The position numbers were made by a program, and so were the translations under genes. A stretch of DNA of 64,000 nt from assembly GCA_026545225.1 (NCBI GenBank), contig CM048850.1, forward strand, positions 29,441,797 through 29,505,796, given 5' to 3'. Below are positions 22,501 through 37,500 of the stretch, one piece after another (position 1 is the stretch's first letter; each line of letters starts with the position of its first letter). This stretch comes from Cornus controversa. Lineage: Eukaryota; Streptophyta; Magnoliopsida; Cornales; Cornaceae. The notes below the pieces were generated by a model, which searched no databases, was not told the origin of the DNA, and was given only the letters and a program-made list of their open reading frames with translations.

Positions 22501-25500
22501 CTTGAGGACAGATAACGATTTGGAATTCTGTGATGGAGAATTTAATGAGTTTTGCAAGACTTACGGGATTGTGAGACACCGCACACTGAGAAAAACTCTA
22601 CAGCAGAATGGAGTTACAGAACGGATGAACAGAACACTATTGGAGAGAGCATGGTGCATGTTGTCCAATGCTGGGTTAGACATAGTGTTTTGGGTTGAAG
22701 CTGTTTCCACAGCTTGTTTCTTGGTGAACCGATTTCCATCGACTGCTATCGACTGTAAGACTCTAGAGGAGGTATGGTCTGGTTCTCCTTCTAGTTACAG
22801 TAATATAAGAATATTTGGGTGTCCTGCGTATGCTCATGTCAATGAGGGGAAGCTTGAGCCGAGGGCTAAGAAGTGCATATTTCTTGGTTATGAGCCCGGG
22901 GTCAAGGGGTACAGATTGTGGTTCCCAGATGCTTCAGGAAAGAAATTGCTTGTTAGCAGAGATGTGATCTTTCTTGAGTCTGCGATGCTTACTCCGCAGA
23001 AGGATGTAGTTGATTCAGCTAGAGCTCAGGGTGTCAGTGAGCAGGTGGAGCTATCAGAGGTTTAGTTAGAGAGTGTTCCTGATTAGTCGAATGATGAGCA
23101 GGTGCAGTTTCAGGTTGAGGAAGATGCACTATTGCAACGGTACAGTGTGGCTAGAGACAGACCAAGGAGGGCGATTAAGCCACCTCAAAAGTATGGTTTT
23201 TCACATGCTGATTCGGTTGCTTATGCACTTAGTGTGGCAGAGAGTATTGATGAGCAGATACCGTGTACTTATCATGAGGCCATCACGGGTGGAGAGTCAG
23301 CAGAGTGGTCTGTTGCCATGAGTGAGGAGATTGAGTCTCTTCATAAGAACCGGACTTGGGAGCTAGTCAAGAAGCCTAAGGGTCAGAAGATTGTGGGTTG
23401 TAAATGAGTCTTCAAGAAGAAGGAAGGAACTCCAGGAGTGGAAGATGTAAGGTTCAAGGCACGTTTGGTGGCGAAGGGCTTTACACAGAGGGAGGGGTGG
23501 ACTTCAATGAAGTTTTCTCTCCTGTTGTGAAACATAGCTCAATCTGAGTGTTACTTGCTATGGTTGCTCTGTATGACTTGGAGCTTGAGCAGCTTGATGT
23601 CAAGACTGCATTCTTGCATGGAGAGTTGGAAGAACAGATTTATTTGCATCAGCCTGAGGGGTTTGAGATTCTAAAAAAGAAAGATCATGTTTGCCTACTG
23701 AAGAAGTCCTTGTATGGGTTGAAGCAGTCTCCTAGACAGTGGTACAAGTGATTCGACGCCTTTATGGTTGGGAATGGCTATTATAGGAGTGAGTTTGATA
23801 GTTGTGTGTATCACAGGAGGCTCTCAGATGGTTCGTATTTGTACTTGTTGCTCTATGTTGATGACATGTTGATAGCTTGTAGAAACATATCAGAAATCAA
23901 CTTGTTGAAGGCTCAGCTTAGTAGTGAATTTGAGATGAAGGATCTAGGTGCCGCGAAGAGGATTTTGGGTATGGAGATTTACAGAGACAGAGGAGCGGGT
24001 AGATTGTATTGTCACAAAAGAAATATATTGAGAAGGTGCTGGAATGCTTCGGTATGCAAGCCTCAAAGCCTGTGAGTACTCCATTGGCAGCCCACTTCAG
24101 ACTTTCAGTAGAATTGTCACCACAGACCGAGGAGGAGGTGGAGCACATGTCTCGTGTTCCTTATGCTAGTGCAGTTGGTAGCATCATGTATGCTATGGTG
24201 TGCACTACGCGAGACATTTCACATGCAGTTAGTGTAGTGAGCAGATACATGGATAAACCTGGGAAGGTTCATTGGCAAGCTGTGAAATGGATATTGCAAT
24301 ATTTGCGAGGCACTGCAAATGTTGGATTAGTCTATGACAGAGGCAGCGACACGTCTGGGAGTGTTGTTGGATATGTTGATTCGGATTATGCTAGAGATCT
24401 TGATAGGAAGAGGTCTTTGACAGGGTATGTCTTTACTCTTTGTGGGAGTGTGATCAGTTGAAAGGCGACTTTGCAGTCTACAATTACATTGTCTACTATA
24501 GAGGCCGAGTACATAGCTGCCACAGAGGCAGTAAAAGAAGCTATATGGCTTAGAAGCTTGGTTAGTGATCTGTGCTTGCAGTAGGATGATTTGACTGTAT
24601 TTTGCGACAACTAGAGTGCTATACATCTAACTAAAAATCAGATGTTCCATGAGAGGACCAAGCATATTGATGTCAGGTTGCACTTCATCAAAGATGTGAT
24701 TGCACAGGGTGCTATTGCAGTGAAGAAAATTGGGACGGCAGAGAATCCGGCAGTTATGATGACTAAGGTTATTCCTACTATCAAGTTCAGACATTGTCTG
24801 GGCTTGATTGGTGTTTACAGTTGTTGATGCCCTTAGGGGCATGTGAAGGAGGCGAAATTAGTAGCTGGGATTGCGAAGCTTGGCGGAATTCGAGCCAAGG
24901 TGGAGATTTGTTATGTTGTGGCCCGAATTTTGTCTCGGGCCTGGTTGTGTTGCGACCCGATTGACCCGTTTTTCACTTGCGGGTTTTGGACCCGGGTTAG
25001 GACTCTCTTGTAGCCCGATATATAAGGGCCGGTTTGGAGCTATAGATGAGAGAAAACACTAAAACCGCAGAAAGAGAGTGAGAGAGCGAGAGCTAGGGTT
25101 TGGGTTGAAACTTGTAATCTCCTGATTTTCGCATAGTGAAATCTTTTACCGGATCTTTGCAGTGGACGTAGGCACATTGCTGAACCACGTAAATTCTTGT
25201 GTTCTATGCGTTGTGGTTGATTCGTTTTGTGTCGTGTTTCGTGATTGTGCTTCGTTTGCGGCTATTTTTCACAACAGTATCAACAAGTGTAAGTCACTTT
25301 TCAACCTTTAGAAAGATCTTCAACTTTTTTCCGTGTCTATAAAAGTGAACTAAGTCATCAACCATAAGTATTTGAGTCTTAACAATGTTCATGTCACTCA
25401 ATGATTATAGACACCAAGAATCCCATCTATGAGCGCAGGCCAAATCAATATGCGAAAAATTTCAAGAATTATTTTCAACCATCTTCTTTGATTTTCTCTC

Positions 25501-28500
25501 TTATATTCCTATCAAACTTTGATGGTTTTTGCACTAATGGGTAGCCTACTCTTTTCTAAGTTAAATATTATTATTTAATATCTTCTTAATATATATCCTT
25601 TTATTTTGGTAGCTTCGGACAAATCCCATCGGTAGCCTTTTCCAAAGTTGGATATGCATCAGTATTTTTCTTTTGTATATTTCTTTTCTTTTTCCATTGA
25701 TGCATGTGTATATATATTTCTTTTTCTTTTCTTTTCCTCTGGGTCTTTTGCCATGTACATGATCATCTCAAGTCTCATAATTACCAAGACAACATTAACA
25801 TGTTTGTAAACAAATTAAAGTAGTGACTCATTTTGTGTATGCACGTGCATACAAGGAGATTCCATTGAGTCAAAAATTAACAGAAGAGAAGTAAATCAAT
25901 TATATATAAATTCTTTTTCAACAATAATTTCAATACTTTACAATGCTTTTGGGGAGACTCGAACCACTATGCCACAGGCCTTGGTAACTAAAAGTTGTTT
26001 CAACATGTTACTATATATATATTATATGACTAAACATAAATATATATTTAGTCGTATAATGTAAATATATGGGGCTGATATGGGCCCTAGGAATGAGGAG
26101 GAAAATGGGGTTGATCCTACTGTAAATGATGAGGTGGAGAGTTGGTTGAGGGGTAATGTAGAGGGGATGAGTATGGACCTAGGGTTGACCTATGTAGCGG
26201 AGGATGAGAAGGCTTTGGGGATCTTTGGGGTTATTGATGGGAAGCGGAAGGGAGATGGGAGGAAGAAAAACACTTCTTAGAAAGGGGAGAGAGAGTTGTG
26301 AAACCTAGTCACTTATGCCAATTATGAAGGGAGGAGTGGATCGGAGAGGGGGCGAAGTCATGATGGGAGGAGGGGGGAGGAGAAAGCCATTGTTTGCTTA
26401 TGAAGTCACACCTAGTATCATGGAATATCTGGGGTCTCAATGACCTGGACAAAAGGAAGGTGGTGAAGTTGGCATTAAGGAAATGGGGGGTCCAAATGGT
26501 TTGTCTTAGAGAAACCAAGTTGGGTAATGCATCTAAGGAGATTGTGAGGAGCTTATGCGGTGGTTGTTTTATGGAGTGGGAAGCAATTGATGTTGTTGGG
26601 GCAGCAGGAGGTATTCCGGTAATTAGGATGAGAGATGGTTTCCAGAGTTGAGGTGTGGAAGGAGAGACTCTCAATTTCTTGTCTTTTCAAATCAGAGGAG
26701 GATGGGACTGATTGGATGTTCTTTGGTGTTTATGGCCTGATCGAGGATTCAAAGAGGGGTGTGGTGTGGGAGGAGCTGTCCAGTGTTCATGAGCGGTGGG
26801 GGGTTCCTTGGTGTGTGGCAGGGGATTTTAACATTGTTAGATCTCCGGATGAGAGGTCTCCAGGCGGGAGATGGATGGTCGCTATGAGACTTTTCTCAGA
26901 GTTTATTGATAGGGAGGGTTTGATTGATTTGCCGCCGGAGGGAGCTCACTTCACTTGGTCCAGTGGCAGAGAGCTGCCAACTTTTTCCAGTTGGACCTGT
27001 TCTTGATCTCAGGAGATTGGGAGGAGAGGTTTCCTGATGTGACTCAGGTGGCATTGGCTGAGGTGGTGTCTGACCACATTCCCTTGTTGCTCGATTGTGG
27101 GGATTTGAGGATGAAATATGTGGCTTTGGACAGAAGGGTTTAAGAAAATGATTCATAGATGGTGGTCAAGCTACGAGGTTGTAGGTAATTCGAGACTGAA
27201 ACTTGGAGGCCCCTTCTAGGGGGTTTAGAATTCGATTCAATATCTTTGGAAGCTAGGGTGACTTGAGAGGCCATTTGAGGAGGAGGAGGTGGTTTTGGCT
27301 CTACGGAGTTGTAGGGGAGATAAAGTTCCGGGCCATATGGGTTTTCTATGGCTTTTTTCATTATAATTGGGAGGTGGTGAAGAGGGATGTTATGGATGCT
27401 ATTCATTTCTATCATTTGTATGGCAAATTTGAGAAGTCTATGAATGCCTCCTTCATTGTGTTGCTTCCTAAGAAGGGAGGAGCTGATGATATTTGGGATT
27501 TTAGGCCTATTAGTTTGGTGGGTAGTATTTACAAGCTTATAGCCAAAATCCTTGCGACAAGGTTAAAGGAAGTGCTTGATGGGATTGTCTCAGTGTTGCA
27601 AAATGCTTTAGTTGGAGGGCGGCAGATTCTAGATTCTGTTTTGGTGGCTAGTGAGTGCGTGGATGCCAGATTTAGTTCTGGCGAGCCGGGGGTGGTGTGT
27701 AAGCTGGATATTAAGAAATCTTATAACCATATGAGTTGGGATTTCTTGAGTTACCTGATGAAGATGATGGGGTTTGGTGAGAAATGGAGGGGTTGGATCA
27801 GATTTTGTATTTCTACAGTGAGATTCTCCTTGTTGATCAATGGTGTTCCCTCCGTTTTTTTTGATAGCTCGAGAGGGTTGAGGCAGGGGGATTCGTTATC
27901 TCCCTCTCTCTTCATTATTGTGATGGAGACCTTTAGTAGATTGATGAGGGTTGGTTAGTTGGGTTATTTCAGAGGTTTCAGGGTGGGGAGGGTTTCTTCT
28001 TGTCAGATGAGGTTTCGCATTTGCTCTTTGCAGACGACATGATCGTGTTCTGTGATGCTGAGATGAGGCAGTTGAGGTACCTGAGGGGGGTCTTGCTCTG
28101 TTTTCAGACGGTCTAGGGGCTGAAGATTAACCTGGGAAAGAGTGAGATAGTGCCGGTGTAACGCCCCGGTTTCCCGACTCCCGGTCCCGGAAGACCGGAG
28201 GTTAACCTGTCCATTAAGCCCAATGAACCCTCATTATCCTTAATTACCACGGAAGCTTAACTCTATTCGTGCACTTAGATGTGCACAACTCCACTTTATC
28301 CAATCCCAATGGGCCCTACCTCAAATCATATCACCTTAGTGGGAATTTTATTTATCCGCACTTTCATGAATCACTCACTTTTAAGACTCAACACTTAGTG
28401 TGTTTGGAATCTGAAACTGAGACCTACACTATTGGATAGAGAATTCAAAAATACTCAATTTAAAAAAAAAATACACTCAATTTCGATCTCAAACGAAGAA

Positions 28501-31500
28501 GTTATGCTCAATTGAAGTTTGGGGCAATTTTCGGGGCATGTTGTAAAAAGTGACTTCGATCCATCGAAGTGGTGACTTCGATGCATCGAACAAGTATAGA
28601 CCAAAAACAGCTCTCGGGACTTTTTCATTTCAAAATCCTACAGGTTTTTCGATGCATCGAACTGGGGACTTCGATAGGTTCGATGGATCGAACCTGGTAG
28701 TTCGATGCATCGAACTGCCCAAAAACTGCAACTTTGCAAATCGTCATTTTTGACCTCCTAAGCCCTTTCTACCAACATAATCCATTTCTACAACCTTAAA
28801 ATCACACAAGAAATGAATCTAAATCATTCACAAGTTCTAAATCATACTCAAAATCAAATCCTACCCCAATTGAGTCATTCTCCATCATAAACATACAAGT
28901 TACACATCTCATCCATGACATGTGTCCATACACATAACTATAACATAAAAAGAGGTTATAGTCTTGAAATCCATACATTTACCATGACATACATATGGTC
29001 CAAAACATACACTTCATCTATGAGATTTCCGAGTTGATAGTCATTACAAGAATCCACACATAAGGTTCAAAATGCCATAAATCTTACAGTGACTACAACT
29101 ACATAGATCAACGTGGCACAAGCCGGCACGGATAGCCAAATTCATAGTCTATGAACAAAACGTCAAAATGCCCCAAAATATCCAAAAGTGCTCCTATGAG
29201 CTTCATTTAAATCATCAAGTCCTTTCCACCCATGGTGCATACCTGTAAAATGTTTGGGGGAGAAAGGGGTGAGCACCATGGTGGCTCAGTAGAGATACCC
29301 CAACCCACCTAAGTGCCGACTCGACACGACCTACATGAATGCATGTCACTACATTACATGTATCATCCAATATACATCATGTTCGTTCACAACAATGCAT
29401 ATATAAGAATGCATTAATACATATCATGCCTCATAATGCATAAGCTAGTTATGAAAACACTTAGCATGTATTTCACCTTCACAAGCCACAAAAGTCCTAC
29501 TTGACTATCTCTTAGAATGTAATACTTGCTACGAAAGTCCTGAGGTACTTTAGGTTAGGATTGTTGTTGAACCACAATTCATAAGGGATCTTATTAGCGT
29601 TAAGCCTCAAATAAACTCTATTTAGGAAATGACTTGCACAACTTCTGTCCAAAAATGTTGAGCTAACTAGACCACTTGAATGTAGCATCCCACGTGCCAT
29701 TTCTTGTATTACCCTATTTTTCCTTTTAGCTACACCATTTTGTTGTCGTGTACCCGCAACAAAGAATTAATGTTTTATTCCTAGGTTGTCACAGTATTCA
29801 ATGCATTCACCTAACAATTTTATACCTCAATCACTTTTACTTCTGTCAATTATAAAGTTTTTTCCTTTTGAATTCTTTGACAAATTGATTTAAAATTATT
29901 TTAAGTATCTGATTTCTCTCTTAAGTAAGCTATCTAGGAATATCTAGAAAAATTGTCTACCATTACTAAAATATACTTTCTACAGGTATTGGACCCATCA
30001 AATCCATGCGTATTAGATCAAGCGACTTAGAAGTTTTTATAGGTCAGGTGTTCTGGGTGATACTTTAATTTGTTTGCCTAATTGATATGGAGCACACACT
30101 CCTACTAGTGACTTGCTAAACTTAGGCAGCCCTTTAACTCAATCATGTTTAGGCTCTAACTGTATTACATAACAGTTACCAATTGTTTTTGTGCCTTTTA
30201 AGCCAATATTTCCATCCTTATCTATTACTACACACTCATCTTAACCTTTTGTTGCTCATCACATAGTTGACTGATACTTAGCAAATTAGCTTTTAGCCTA
30301 TCTACATAATAACCATCTTCTAATTCTAGAAAATCTGAGATATTTACTGTACCATAGCCTACAATGGGTGCTACTTTCCATTCCTAGACCTTACCACCAT
30401 CACAATCTGTCAATATGGAAAAGGACTTATTACTAGTCATGTGCCTAGAGCATCCACTATCAAAATACTAATACTTAGAGTCATTAGCTTTAAGTGTCGC
30501 GTGGATTACTAAGCATTCCACTTTTTTTTCTAATCCATATTTCATTCTTAATCAGAGTGGTTTTCTTATCTTTTTCCTTTAGCCTCTCTAAAGGAGAAGT
30601 TTTTTTTCTTCCAAAAGGTATCTAAAGGAGAAGTTACCATTAGCTTTGTAGTTCCAAAAATCTTTTCCTTAGAGAGAATTTTTGATAGTTTCTTTCTTTT
30701 TCTTAAGGTCATTTCTGCATTTAAATTTGATGCGACCTTTTTCAGAACAATAATGACATGTTAGAATATACGGATCTAACTTTTTAGATTTACTTGATTC
30801 CTTATGACAAACCCTATTTTGGTAGATTTTGTAAACCTTAACCTTGGAATCTAGCTCTTTTATCTTGAATCTTAATTCTTCATCTCACTACTGAGACTGT
30901 GAAGTCTCGAACTTTGAAGCTTTCACTTTGCTAATTAACACATCTTTTTCTTTCCTAATGTTAATCAATAAAATTGTCGAACTAGCAATTCCTAACTTAT
31001 ATTTTTTCAGAATGAATTTTCATTGCGTTAACTTGTTCAGCAACTCGAAGTTGTCAGCTTTTAAACTTTAAGATTTCATTGTGTAATTCAACAAAAAGCT
31101 AGCCTAAATATATCATCCTCATCATATGTGTTTAACTTGTTCGGCAACTCAAAATTGTTACCTTTTAAACTTAAGATTTAATTGTGTAATTCAACAAAGC
31201 TAGCCTAAATATATCATCATCATCATCTTCAAAATCGAGTTCATTATGAAATAATGTATTTTTTGATTTATTATTTAAGGCATCATAGGAGCTGATTTTT
31301 TTTTTACATGTCCATTTTACCCTTTACAAATGAGAAGCTAAGGGTATTTTTGTAAAAAAAATTACTCCATGTGTCACGTACGTCGCACGTTACCACTTGA
31401 AAAAAAATTCCAGTTTTCGTGTGTCGAAAGGGGGTAATTTGCAACTTTTGATAAATTGAGGGGCTTTGTTGCCAAAAAAAATAGTAGAGGTGAGTATTTT

Positions 31501-34500
31501 GTAACTTTTTTTATAGTACAAGGAGGTTTAATTTGGCCAAGAAGGTATAATCATCACACAAAACCAACTGACTATGTCTTCTTAATATCTATATACTCCC
31601 TATAGACTAACTCTCTATATTGAGTAACTTTTACTGATACCAATAGATAATTTGTTACTATAACTTACTGCACTGATACGTTAGAGGGTGTGCCGTTAAT
31701 TAGAACTAGAGAGAGGGTGGGGGGGCGGTTTGGGGGTGAATAAGTTGTGGATATTAATTTGCGACTAACTTTTTTGCGCTCCAAGAGGACACAAAAAACT
31801 GAAAGCGACTACCTATAATTTCAAGCTATCAACAAAATCCCACACAGATTTACAATCTCGTCAATTGACCCAAAAGAATAAAGAACTTAATATAGAGTAT
31901 TTGAGAGACCAAATAGGAGTCTCCTCTTCATCAAAGGATCTCCTATTTCTCTCGTGCCACAAGCCCTACCATAAACGAAGGACAGTGACCCTCTGTTGGG
32001 TTAACTCAAATTCCTATTGTGATTAGGTTTCTATTATAGAGTTGTATCTTATTTGGTAATTTCTTAGTAGGCAAGTCTTAGTCTCAAGTTCTTGTTAGGC
32101 AAGTCTTGGGCTCTAAGGAATTGTAATCCTTATCCACCAAGGAAATAGGTTTTGGGCTTTATAAATAGTTACCTATGTTATAGGTTGAGACTAGTGAGAA
32201 GGAAAGAGACAATACTCTCATTGTATTTGAGAGGTCTCTCTCATTGTTTTGAGATGGCAACTCTTGCGTAGAGGTAATACTCTTATTGTTTTTAAGTGGA
32301 CACTTTGAGAGAGAAATATTGCTTTGAATTTGTGATTTCCTTTTGAGGGAGATTGGGTGTATAAGGGTTAAGGGTTAAGAGTAGAGTGTACTCTTGATAC
32401 AATTCTTCAACTTGTACTGTTACAATCTATATAGTGAAATCAAGCTCTTCGTGGACGTATATTTGTTTAGTCGAACCACGTATAATTCTTGTTGTGTTCT
32501 TGCAAATTTCTTCGTACTTATTTACTCATCGTCACATCATAATATTTGGTGGTACGTCATTGGTGGCTTGTTTCTCAACAAATTGGTATGAGCACTTCAA
32601 AGTGCACATAAGGTGTTTGACAAAAATCTTGTCTAGATTTTTTTTTCATAACACGGGTGTTCGTCTTGGGCACTTGTGACAATTATAACCGGTAATATTG
32701 CCACACAATACAAGGTGAAGAGATTTGATGGTAAAGGTAGCTTCACCCTATGGCAAGGGAGGGTGAAGGACATCCTAGTTCAACAAAGCTTAGTTCGGGC
32801 ATTAAAAGGGAAGGATGGAAAACCGAAAAAAATGTGAGTTGATGATTGGCAAGATATAAAGTCAAGGTGTGTTAGCACTATTTGACTCTGTATTGGGGAT
32901 GTTCTCGCAATTTACAAAGGTGACACTCTTACCCAATATGAGTGGTTTTTAGATTCACCCAAGTTGCAGTGTAATCTAATTTCCTTGAGTCGATTGGACT
33001 CCATGGGCTGCAAGTGCTTCATTGCAGGGGAGTCATGAAGATCACCAGGGGCTGCATGGTATTAATGTAAAGAGAACAGAGTGGAGGTTTGTACCGTTTG
33101 GTGGGGAGTGCCAATGGCACTCAGACTTCGATTGTGGATAGGAAAATGGGTACACATGGTAACAAGATCTTGAGATGTGTTTCGTTTGATTTATCGAAGG
33201 CACGAGTTGCACGTTTCCAGACAAACATGGGTGAGATGAAAGTTCTTGCTTGGAGAAGGGTTGCATCGAACCCCCCTTCCAAAGTCACTTGATAGTGTTG
33301 ACTTGATACAAGTGCATGAATACATTGGTCGTGCAAATCAAGGGGGAGTATTGTTTCATACTTGATTCAGGTTATGTAGTTGAGTTGGAGTTTGAAAGGA
33401 TGATCGATCATATGTGGATTTGCAAACGAGAGTCTCGTGCATTGAAGACTTGTCAAAATTTTTACCAAGGGGGAGATTTTTTGGGTTGACTCAAATTCCT
33501 ATTGTGATTAGGTTTCCATTATAGAGTTGTATCTTATTAGGTAATTTCTTAGTAGGCAAGTGTTGGTCTCAAGGAAGGAAAGTTCTTGTTAGGCAAGTCT
33601 TGGGTTCTAAGGAATTGTAATCCTTATCCAACAAGGAATTGGGTTTTGGGCTCTATAAATAGTTACCTATGTTATAGGTTAAGACTAGTGAGAAGAAAAG
33701 AGGCAATACTCTCATTGTATTTGAGAGGTCACTTTCATTGTTTTGAGAGTGCAACTCTTGCGTAGAGGTAATAATCTTATTGTTTTTGAGAGGGCACTTA
33801 GAGAGAGAATTCTTGTTTTGAATTTGTGATTTCCTTTTGAGTAAGATTGGGTGTATAAGGGTTAAGGGTTGAGAGTTGAGTGTACTCTTGATACAATTCT
33901 TCAACTTGTACTGTTACAATCTATATAGTGAAATCAGGCTCTCTGTGGACGTAGGCTTGTTTAGTCGAATCATGTACACATTTTTTCGTGCTTGTTTATT
34001 TATCGTCACATCGTAATATTTGGTGGTACGCGACTGAAGGCTTGTTTCTCAACACCCTCCAAACATCTTTGGCCCGACCATCCACTTTACACCCTCTCTA
34101 AGCCTCCATCATGTCCATTGTGAAATCGGGAGACACCCAATGCATATCAAACACAACCGAAAACATATACCAAACATCCCTCACCACTTGATAGTGCAGA
34201 AGGAGGGGATTCACCGACTCCGCCGCCCTCTTGCACATGCAAAACTAGTTCACTACAATCTGACGCCTCCTTTTGAGATTGTCTAAGATGAGAATCCTCT
34301 CAAGGGCAGCTGACCAAGCGAAGAAAATTGCCTTTAATGGGTCTTTCAATCTACAAATGGCCTTTCAAGGGAAGGTGGGACTCGGAATCTCCAATAGGCT
34401 TTGGTAGAAGGATTAGACTCCAAAAACCCCTCTCGGGGAGCCCATCCAAACCATCTCATTTGTCCCCCCCACCCCCACCATGTGATTGTATAACAGTGCT

Positions 34501-37500
34501 AAGAACTTTACTACCTCTGCAAGCTCCCAATCATGGAACTCTCGCTAGAATAGCACAATCTCAAGTCATCCTCCCACTATTTAGGAGATAACAGTCGGTG
34601 ACCAATGCATGTCTGTTTGTAGCGATTCTCAAGAGCCAAGGAAACTTGCAAGCCATAACAATGTCACCGCACCAGAGATCCTCCCAAAACCTGATGTGCC
34701 TCTCACTCCTGAGCCTGAAGCGAATGCATTTGGAAAACTCATCCCATCCCTTTCGGATGAGCTTCCAAACTCCCACCCCCGAAGGAGAACTCACCTCCCT
34801 AGACCACCACCCTCCAGGTCCCTCCTCAATCCGACAAGCAATGATCCTCCTCCACAGTTTGGACCGCTCTCTCCCAAATCTCCAAAATCATCTGCTAAAC
34901 AAAGCCTTGTCGAAGAAATCCAGCCTCCTAATCCCCAACCCCCTTGTTTGAATAGGAGTATGTTACATGCATAATAGGCTTGGTTGTTTTTGTTAGTCAT
35001 TGTTTTTTTCTTTTTAGTCTTCTTGTTTTCCTTGCTTTTGAATTGGTCATTTATTAATGTGTCCTATCTAGAAAATAGGAGTTTATCATAGGGTTTCCTA
35101 GGAAATGACGTAGTGCTTTACAGAAAATAGGAGTTTATCGTAGTGTTTCCTAGAGAATAACATAGTGCTTTCTAGAAACCATCATGTTATTATTGGACGT
35201 GCCAGCAATTTGTTCTTCCTTCTTGGAGGATGGGGCCTTGGAAAGCCTTTTTACAGACAAGGTAAGAGCTGCAAGCTGGTGCCGAACCTCGTTCGTGAAA
35301 GTAGAAGTATTATTGTCAATTTGCTGCAACATTAAGCCTTGTTTGGCCACAATGTCTGTCAGATCTTTAAGACGATTTTTTGGGAGCTCCGAGTCTGCCA
35401 TAAGTCGCAAGTTTTAAGGCTCTGATATCATTGTTACCTCACTGTTTTATTTTAAGAAAAAGGAAGAGTGAATGAGAAAATGATAAAATAACAAGTTACT
35501 TCGAGGGTAGCAACATCCTAAGTCAAATTGACAAGCTACTACAAAGGTAGCAACCTCCAAAAGACTTTTAAGTCTGATTCATTGACTGTCCTTTATTCAT
35601 AGTGCAACCTTTAAATACAAGAAGACAGAGTTTGTTGCAAAACAAACTTCCTATTCCCTAGGAAAACACTATGATGAACTCCTATTTTTTAGAAAGCATT
35701 ATGTTAAATTCCTATTTTCTAGATAGCACTACGTTAATAAATGATCAATTCAAAAGCAAAGAAAACTAGTAGACTAATTCAGCTACTAAGCCTATTATGT
35801 TACGTCCCTTGGACTGGACAATAGTTTAGTGTTAAGAAAAAGGAAGAGTGAGATGGGAAAAAGGATAAATTAGCAAGCTACTTCGAGGGTAGCAACCTCC
35901 GAAGTCAAATTGACCAGCTACTTCGAGAGTAGCGACCTCCACAAGACTTTAAGACTGATTCATTATTATTATTTTTTAATTCATAGTGCAACCTCTTAAA
36001 TACAAGAAACAACTCCATATTTTCCCACGCTAAACTCCTATTTTCTAGATAACACTACATTAATAAATTAGCAATTCAAAAGCAAAGAAAACAAGAAGAC
36101 TAAAAAGAGAAAACGACGACTAGCAGAAACTACCAAGTCTATTATGCATGTAACAATGCCTTCCCTCAAATTAACCTTGTCTCCAAGGTTAAATTCTACC
36201 AAAGCCCTCTTCATATCTAAGAGATTTGGGGATGTGTGGCAACTATATCGTCAGATGAACAATCCATGTCTTCCTCATCGGAATTGTGCAATTTAGTAAG
36301 GAAGAAAGTGTGAGACTTGTAATTATGGCCAGACTTGAACTTTTCATTGCAGTAATAACAAAGCCCCTTATCACGATGGACTTTCTTTTCCGTGGGAATT
36401 TTTTTTAATGGTTGGTTGAGGGGCTATTGGGGTAGAAGAAGGTGGTCTGTTTGAGGACACAAACTTGCAATCTTTGGAGAAGTGCTTCTGTTGGAGACAA
36501 GCAAGTCCAATGGCATCCTTTAAAGAGATGGGGTAGAAAGACTTAACCATAGTCTGAATGTCCTCCTTGAGGTCATTGATGAAAGTGCAAGTGAGAAATT
36601 TATCAAGAAGATCATCAGTTATCATCAATTCGCTCATCAATTATCATCAATTCGCTAGGCCAGATTCTCAATTTGCTCTTGATAAGTTGCAACAGTGGAT
36701 GTTTGACGTAGCTTGGACAACTCACCCTCTTGGTCCTCATATTTAGTGGATTGTTCATTCGACGATGTGGTTATCACACATCCCCAAATCTCTTAGATAT
36801 GAAGAGGCCTTTGATAGAATTTAATCTTGGGACAAGGTTAATTTTGAGGGGAGGCATTGTTATGTGCAAAATAGAAGCTGCAGTTGAATTTGTCTACTTG
36901 GTTTCTTTGCTTTTAAATTGGTCATTTATTAAAGTAGTGTTATTTAGAAAATAGAAGTTTTAATGTAGTGCTTTCTAGAAAATAAGAGTTTATCGTAGTG
37001 TGTCCTTGGGAATAGGGAGTTTGTTTTGCATTTAAGAGGTTGTACTGTGAATAAAGAAAGGAGTCAATGAATCAGAGTTAAAGTTTTTAGAGGTCGTTAC
37101 CCTCAAAGTAGCTTGTTAATTTGTCTTTGGAGGTTGCTACCCTCGAAGTAGTTTGTTATTTTATCATTTTCCCATCTCACTCTTCCTTTTTCTCAAGATA
37201 AAACCGTTGGCCAGTCCGAGGGACATTGTTACGTGCATAATAGAGGCTATAGTTGAAGTAGTCTACTTGTTTTGTTTGCTTTTGAATTGGTCATTTATTA
37301 AAGTAGTGTTATCTAGAAAAGAAGAGTTTAACGTAGTGCTTTCTAGAAAATAGGAGTTTATCGTAGTCTGTCGTAAGGAATAGGGAGTTTGTTTTGCATC
37401 TTCTTGTATATAAGAGGTTGCACTATGAATAAAGAAAGGAGTCAATGAATCAGACAAAGTCTTTTGGAGGTCGCTACCCTCAAAGTAGCTTATCAATTTG

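Larger units (their letters stand above)
20599..25276 (+). mobile_element. Ty1/Copia element, Tork (Tnt1-like) lineage, broken
   Basis: A 5'-truncated left LTR (20599-20856), primer site, gag, protease, integrase, RT-RNase H and a 368-bp right LTR (24909-25276). Recognisable parts: gag with [14 protein letters not shown] zinc knuckle (about 20890-21620), protease ([13 protein letters not shown], about 21737), gag-pre-integrase ([15 protein letters not shown], about 22133), integrase (about 22330-23000), RT ([20 protein letters not shown], then [11 protein letters not shown]; about 23400-24000) and RNase H (about 24350-24620). The copy carries roughly ten or more breaks and is inactive. The left edge is truncated, so no target duplication can be read. 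Confidence 0.88.
31994..34054 (+). mobile_element. Internally deleted Copia element with intact ends
   Basis: Two LTRs (31994-32580 and about 33479-34054) of one family, flanked by a perfect CCCTC duplication (31989-31993 and 34055-34059). An initiator-tRNA-type primer site follows the left LTR (TTGGTATGAGC, about 32583), and an AAGGGGGAGA tract precedes the right LTR. The internal region is only about 0.9 kb, with a gag start ([20 protein letters not shown], about 32718) and a short later piece. It lacks integrase and RT, so it is a non-autonomous deletion form. The LTRs differ by several percent. It inserted into the minus-strand L1 fragment. Confidence 0.88.

Noticed and set aside
31031-31233. 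Direct repeat of about 103 bp considered as a CRISPR-like or satellite array
   Set aside because: There are only two units, and they fall in the decayed gag tail of the outer Copia.
34328-34974. + strand Pro/Ser-rich frames
   Set aside because: They are antisense to the recognised zf-RVT part of the minus-strand L1 fragment.
36371-36640. Minus-strand frame looking like a separate small gene
   Set aside because: It matches the + strand gag near 38900-39250 and belongs to the inverted part of the gag-only element.
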